64,000 bases of DNA from assembly GCF_017591435.1 (NCBI RefSeq), contig NC_059300.1, positions 1-64,000 of the forward strand, given 5' to 3'. Numbering within the stretch: the stretch's first letter is position 1; the number at the start of each line of letters is the position of its first letter. Source of the DNA: Portunus trituberculatus (Eukaryota > Arthropoda > Malacostraca > Decapoda > Portunidae). A model generated the notes under the pieces. It searched no databases. It was not told where the DNA came from and saw only the letters and a program-made list of their open reading frames with translations. Below are positions 58,046 to 64,000 of the stretch, in pieces. The position numbers and the translations under genes are program-made.

Positions 58046-59129
58046 CTGATGAAAAATAATTAAATAGGTAAATAAATTAAATAATGGAGGTTATCTGACA
58101 ACTAGGTTTTATAATACTAGTATACTTCAAATAATGGCCAATTACTAAGTTGAATTATATCCCATAAATGAAATTTCTTCATTGCTACCAGTATCTTTAC
58201 ATACTTTGAAGTGATACTGTAACTCTATGCCAAAAATTGATGTACATTGTTTCAACAGAATACTAAGGAAATTATACCTCTCTATTTAAATCTAAGGAGG
58301 TCTCCACTTGAACTATATATCTAATTCATAAAATCACATATCGTAAGAAAATAAAAGTCCAAACAACTAAATAGGATTAGAAAATAAAGATACAAGTGAG
58401 GAGTGCACTAAAAAAAAAAAAAAAAAAAGGACAAACATGGACAGGAGTATAGTTCAGGTCCTGTGTGGTAATACAATTATCACAAACAAATGTATGTGAA
58501 ATGTGTAAGGACTGCATTGGGTATCATAAAAACTACCACTTATTCTAAATGACTATCAGCTTATATCAATATTTTAGTATATAGCAACTCTGTCCACTTA
58601 TGCTAACTGACTCTCTTTATATCTCAATATTTCAGTCCAATATAAAACAACACCTTCAAGGAAATTTTACAATAATGAGTTGAAAAAAAAAAGTATTTCT
58701 TGTTTCTTTTCCTCTCACCATGCTGCTGCCATCCTCCCACACCATGTAGAAGGAGTATCAATAACTTGAACTAAGAATTTCAAAGTGAATAGAAACAGCT
58801 GTACCAGTGCTTAGCATGATTATATGTTGAATTTCATGACTTCCACAACTACAAATTCTATTGGCAAGGTACATATGCCACAGGGAACAGATCAGATGAG
58901 CAGATGAAAATTACTGACTAGCCTGGAAATTCTTTATGCTTTAATACTATTGAAATGCTGTGGACACACATGATCCTTAAGCTTCAATGAAGGAATCTAA
59001 ATTATTTCTGAATGGCCTAGATTACTGCAGAAACTTGTTCACTTCAAGCTACTTCAAAGTTAGGTGGTTACCATATGAAATACAAATAAGAAAAAAAAAG
59101 AACATTTGTTCATTGTTTTTCCAACATAA
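58046..59129 (-). other. PKG upstream intron, no further exon seen
   Basis: AT-rich intronic sequence with a poly(A) run near 58410-58427. I searched by eye for the preceding kinase exon (DFG, APE motifs) and saw none. Confidence 0.6.
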
Positions 59130-62100
59130 CATATACACAAAATGACGTTCTAAAAGCCATATGCCAAAATTACGAAAGCTCTTTAAGGAGCTTGCAGGCT
59201 AAAGTGCAGGACGGCATTGAAGATATGGCAGAAGGTGGATTAGGTGATAACAAGTTGAAAGAACTACAGAATGAATGGAAACAGGAGGAAGAAGAGGAAA
59301 AAGTAAAATTTTCAGTGGTAAGGAGACATATTCAGGAGAACACGAAAGTCGCTGTAATTGAAGTTATTAAAGAGAAATAAGAATTGGTACGGGATGCAGT
59401 GGACAAGAAAAAAAAAATTCATGATTTTGGGGATGAAGGAAAAGAAAATTCAAATAAATTCACGAGAGAACGTGAAGAAAGACAATTAGCCAAAACTGTT
59501 ATCAAACGAATACAAGACAGCACACAAGAATTTGACCAGGAGGTGGAAGAAGTGATCAGGCTAGGAAGATACCGTGAAGGGGATAGGAGACCAATGAAGG
59601 TGAGAATGAGATCTCAAGTAGCTGTAGAGGAAATTATGGCTAGAAAAGGGAAGCTGGCCAATGATGTTGAACACATGGACATATGGATAAAAAGAGATAT
59701 GAACTTAGAGGAAAGGGAAGAGGAGAAAGTGCTAAGAAGTGAAGCTAAGGAAAAAACGAGAAAAGGACAGAGATAGAGAAGAAGAATTTTTACTGGAGGG
59801 TTCTGGATATGAGACGAAAGAAGTGGTACCTAAAGAAAAAGAGGTCGTGGAAGAGGCAAGAAATTCAGAGTGAGTTATACTAATATAGATGGGTTGTTAT
59901 CAAGCATATTGGAAGTTAGGGATTGTTTGAAAGAGAAAAAGCCAGATGTAATGTGTATCGTTGAAACAAAACTGAGAGGAGGGATCCATATCAACTTTAA
60001 AGAGGAAGAATATAATACCTGGAGGAGAGACAGGAAGGATAAAGGGGGAGGAGGAGTGCTAATAATGGTTCGTGATAATATATGTGTGGAGGATGTGCAA
60101 TATGGTGAGGACAAAGTAGAAGTAATGGGATTAACAATCAAAACAGAAGATTTGAGGAAAAGGAAAATAATAGTTACATAATTATGTTCCACCAAAAACT
60201 AATACATGGGGATCAGAAGAACATAAAGATATGCAAAGAGAGGTGATAAAGTGCCGAGATAACATAATAAGAAGAGACAGAATAATACTTTTAGTTGGAG
60301 ACTTCAACTGTAGAAATATAAACAGGAAAGAGATGGAAGTAATGGATAATGCTGGGCAGTGGAGTGAGAAAGTGTTACAGTTGACTATGGTTAATGCAAT
60401 GGACCAGTGGGTGGAGGAGTCAACAAAGTACAGGGGGGAAAAAGAACCATCATTGCTTGACCTAGTTTTCACAAAGAAACCAGAATGCCCTCCAATCATA
60501 CAATACCTTAGTCCAATGGGGAGAAGTGACCATGTGACATTAGAGATGCAAATTCAGGAGGAAGATGAGATAAGTTACAGAGAGGACTATAAAGGAGAGA
60601 GATTAAATTTTGCAAGAGCGGATTTTGAAAAATTAAGGATTTATTTTGCTGATATTGAGTGTAGTAATATTATGTACAGAAAGACTGTACAAGGAAAATA
60701 TGATATATTCTTACAGAAATATAATGAAGGAGCAAAAAAGTTAGTTCCTGTTTATAGAGTTCAGAAAAAAAATACATGTATGGTACAATGCTAGATGCAA
60801 ACAAGCAAAAAAGGCAAAAGATAAAGAGTGGAAGAAACTCCTACAGCAGGGAAATGACTATAACAGACGGCAGTACAACAATGCTAGAGATGAATATATT
60901 AGAGTAAGGAGAGAGATAAAAGAAATTTTGAGAAAGATGTAGTGGATAAAAGCAAAGACGAACCCAAACTTTTCTACAAGTTTACAAACGGCAAAACAAA
61001 GAATAAAGAAACAACTGAAAAATTAATTAAAGAAGGAAAGACATACCAAACAGAGAAGGACATGTGTGAAATAATGAATGAGAGCTTCAAAACGGTATTC
61101 ACTGCTGAAGATGATTTCACAGAATCTAATAGAACATTGGATTGCCATGGATTACAGGAGATCGCAGTGTACAAGGATATTGGAAGATTATTGAATAAGT
61201 TGGAAGTCAGAGAAGCAATAGGGCCAGATGGTGTATCAGGCTGGGTGTTAAAAGAATGTAAAGAGCAACTACTGGATCGAATTTGGGAAATAATTACAAG
61301 TTCAATAAATGAAGGGAAAGTTCCACTAGAATGGAAGAGAGCCAACGTAATACTGATATTCAAAGGAGAAAAGGCAACTGAACCACTAAACTACAGACCA
61401 GTGTCACTTACAAGTGTTTTGGGAAGTCATGTGAAATAAAAATAGGTTAAATTTCTAGAAGAGGAGCATGTCTTATTGAACACACAGTTTGGGTTCAGGA
61501 CAGGGCGGTCATGTGTATCAAGCTTATTAAGCTTCTACTCGAGAGTTATTGCAGGACTTGAAAACAGAGATGGATGGGTAGACACAGTACGTATACCTGG
61601 ATATTAAAAAAGGCTTTTGTCAAAGTCCCCTCATGAAAGACTACTTTGGAAACTAGAGAATATAGGAGGACTGCGAGGAACCTTGCTCAAATGGACAAGA
61701 GATTATTTGAAGGATAGAGAAATGAGAACTGTGATCAGAGTTACATACTCATCTTGGGATAAAGTAACTAGCAGAGTGCCACAAGGGTCAGTGTTAGCCC
61801 CTTTTATGTTTCAGGTTTATGTAAATGACATTCACGTTGGGATAAACAGTTATATAGATTTATTCGCTGATGATGCAAAGCTGTTAAGAGTTATCAAAAC
61901 CAGAGAGGACTGTTTGCTGTTGCAGGAAGATGTAAACAAAATCTATGAGTGGAGCAGGAAGTGGAAATTGGAGTTTAATGCCAAGAAATGTCACATAATG
62001 GAACTAGGCAAGAGTAAGAGAAGACTGGTATGGAACTATTTGATGGGAGAAGAACAAATAGTGAAGAGTAAAGAAGAAAATGATCTTGGAGTGATCATAC

Positions 62101-62715
62101 AAAAAAATGTGAGCTCTAATAAGCAAGATATTTGGACTATCATATAAAATGTTAATTAATATAAGAGTGGCATTTCATTACATGGATAAAGATATGATGA
62201 AAAACTCATCACAAGCATGATATGCCCAAGGCTGGAATATGCAGCAGTGGTATGGTCTCCAAGCTCTAAAAAGAATATAAGAAAATTGGAAAGGATACAG
62301 AGGATTACTACAAAGATGGTGCCGGAGTTAAAGGACCTCACATGTGAAGAACGACTGAAGGAAATGGGACTGCCAACCTTACAAAATAGAAGAGAACGTG
62401 GGGACCTAATAACAATGTATAAGATAGTAAATGATACTGAAAAGATAGATGAAGAAGACCTGGTGCTTTTGACAAAAGAAGATGGAAGGACAAGAGGACA
62501 TGAAAAGAAGATCAGGATGAGGCAGTGTGTGAAGGATACTGAAAAATACAGTTTTCCACACAGAACGGTGGAAAAATGGAATGCATTGGATAATGAAGTT
62601 TGTTACAGCACATAGTGTGCATACCTTTAAAGAAAAATTAGATAAATAGAGATATGGAGACAGGACACTATGAGCCCAGCTCGAACCCTGTATAATACAA
62701 GTAGGTAAATACATA
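59130..62715 (+). mobile_element. CR1-like LINE copy F3 inside the PKG intron
   Basis: Same family as F2. ORF1-like frames at 59192-59776 hold FDQEVEEVIRLGRYREGDRR and RPMKVRMRSQVAVEEIMARK. The endonuclease spans ~59870-60560: SYTNIDGLLSSILEVRDCLK, MCIVETKLRGG, LLVGDFNCRNI, LSPMGRSDHVTLEM. The linker frame at 60942-61439 includes AIGPDGVSGWVLKECK, WKRANVILIFKG and LNYRPVSLTSVLG. The RT is at 61617-62147 with VPQGSVLAPFMFQVYVND and an intact DLFADDAKLLRV. The C terminus runs to 62615. It ends GTATAATACAAGTAGGTAAA near 62710. Frameshifts occur near 59380, 60180, 60780, 61440-61620 and 62150-62210. It runs antisense to the kinase gene. Confidence 0.85.
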
Positions 62716-64000
62716 TTTTAGTCCATGATCACAAAATCATGCAATATTTGAGTAAAATATTCCCATTCCAGGATGAATCTGCAAGCAAGAGATATATGCC
62801 TGAACATAACATCATATAGACAAACATATATGCAAAAACATGATGTTTGAAAACAATACACATACAATAAATGATGTATGAATTGCTGGTGTGTTCCTAA
62901 AAGTATTGTGAAGCAGAATTAGTCTCATCTAAGTGTCTTTCTTAGTAATGGAAAAAATAAAATAAAACAAAATGTTAAATCAAGACACTTGGCTACTGTG
63001 GTACATATGGAGGTTGTGAAATATGTATAACATATACGTACAACTTGCAAGTCCATATTATAGATGTTAATCCAACTATCCTCGATCTGAAGTTTATGTA
63101 CCAAGTGAGAATTGGTGTGAAAGCTGGTGACTCTACATCAACATATCTACTGAAAGTCAAGTATAACTGCCAAAGTTACAGTACAGTTCCATTCTAGTAG
63201 TTCCTTATGGTGGTATAAAATTAGTAACACCTGAACAGTGGAGATTTTAATGTCATTAGCTTCCTAAAACTGAATAAGTGTATCATCTGTCATGTGACTG
63301 GGTAGGTATTCCAGTCACTGTTAATGGTTTTCTAAATACATACACAGATGAGACAGGACAAAGACTGACAGAACAGTAGAAAGCTGGCACTGTTACTGTA
63401 AGTCTATAAAGGGGTAGTGGCTGCACTGCACCTCAAACACAACTTCAACCTTATTTTACCTCAACAAGCAACCAAAGCCGAGTCCACGTCGCTGGTGACG
63501 CTCCTGTCGCCTTATGCGTTATGAAAGTGGAAACTCACATCAACAGAAGATGAAAGGAAGTGGGTAAGGAAGACAGATAAAATTAACTACCCAAGCAGTG
63601 AGGATGGAATTCAACAGTTTGGCAATCTAAAGGCATCAGTGAGATCATTGTGGTGCAGCAGAAGGGATGAGAAAGAGTATTCTTATGATGCATGGTTGCA
63701 CTCCATCCATACACTGGAGGGAAAGACTGCTAATTGATGGTGGTTAGGAATAAAATATGACACACAAAAATGGTGTGGAGGCCATAAGTAAAATATAGTA
63801 GGGAAATGATTTAGGGAAAGAAATGAAACATGATGTGGCAGATACTGCAGAAGACTCCTGAGAGGAAAACCATAAATTACAGCAGCTCTCCATCAGAGAG
63901 CAAAGGTCTAAAATTCAACCTAACAAATTGGACTGCCCTGTGGTCCATAACTATGACAAATTTCAAAGAAATGCAAAATATTGATACCATGATCTTTTTT
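62716..64000. other. Probable PKG intron, no feature recognised
   Basis: AT-rich sequence with no kinase motif, repeat terminus or RNA seen. A GC-richer patch at 63470-63520 has no open frame of note. Confidence 0.45.

Overview
This window looks like nuclear DNA of a decapod crustacean, probably a crab. Three things point that way. It has very dense GA/CT, CA, TA and trinucleotide microsatellites. It carries many jockey-like, CR1-like and I-like LINE copies of the kind I associate with crab genome assemblies (a memory-based impression, not a search). It also holds the last two coding exons of an arthropod-type cGMP-dependent protein kinase, split by a short GT-AG intron. I see no prokaryotic operon, CRISPR array, rRNA or virus-derived gene. 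Most of the 64 kb is transposon debris.

Layout. 1-8217 is low-complexity DNA: homopolymer and purine runs at the left edge, then a ladder of microsatellites, a duplicated ~200-bp block and a diverged minisatellite. A possible exon on the minus strand abuts a scaffold gap of exactly 500 N (8218-8717). 8868-17000 holds a tRNA-like SINE head, a plus-strand jockey-like LINE (A) carrying a hAT MITE and a near-perfect 449-bp tandem duplication, a minus-strand copy (B) facing it tail to tail, and an RNase H-bearing LINE. 17600-21960 holds a good candidate host exon (17602-17710), two TA-flanked pogo/Tigger-type elements and an unidentified minus-strand ORF. 21958-26790 is a second tail-to-tail jockey-like pair (C and D). 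27786-30171 is a tandem dimer of a Tigger-like element in which each half contains a long foldback palindrome.

31000-46000 is dominated by one CR1-like LINE family whose 3' ends carry a TAGGTAAATAC motif running into (CA)n. One copy (40976-45033) is essentially full length, with 5' leader, ORF1, endonuclease and reverse transcriptase, but has several frameshifts. A tRNA-Val-derived SINE with the same kind of CA tail abuts another copy. 45920-50070 is a jockey-like copy (E) interrupted by two later LINE insertions. 50220-50460 is a repeat combining telomere-like CCTAA motifs with GC-rich hairpins. A 415-bp (TA)n tract and a Harbinger-like MITE follow.

The recognised host gene is at 57404-58045 on the minus strand: the C-terminal part of the PKG catalytic domain and its C-tail (foraging type). 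To its right, in what should be the preceding intron, lies an antisense CR1-like LINE (59130-62715). Nothing here forms a multi-gene pathway. The interest is in transposon nesting, the repeated LINE/SINE/CA junctions, the foldback dimer and the few islands of probable host sequence. Repeat boundaries were read by eye and are approximate to about 10-30 bp unless a TSD or TIR is cited.
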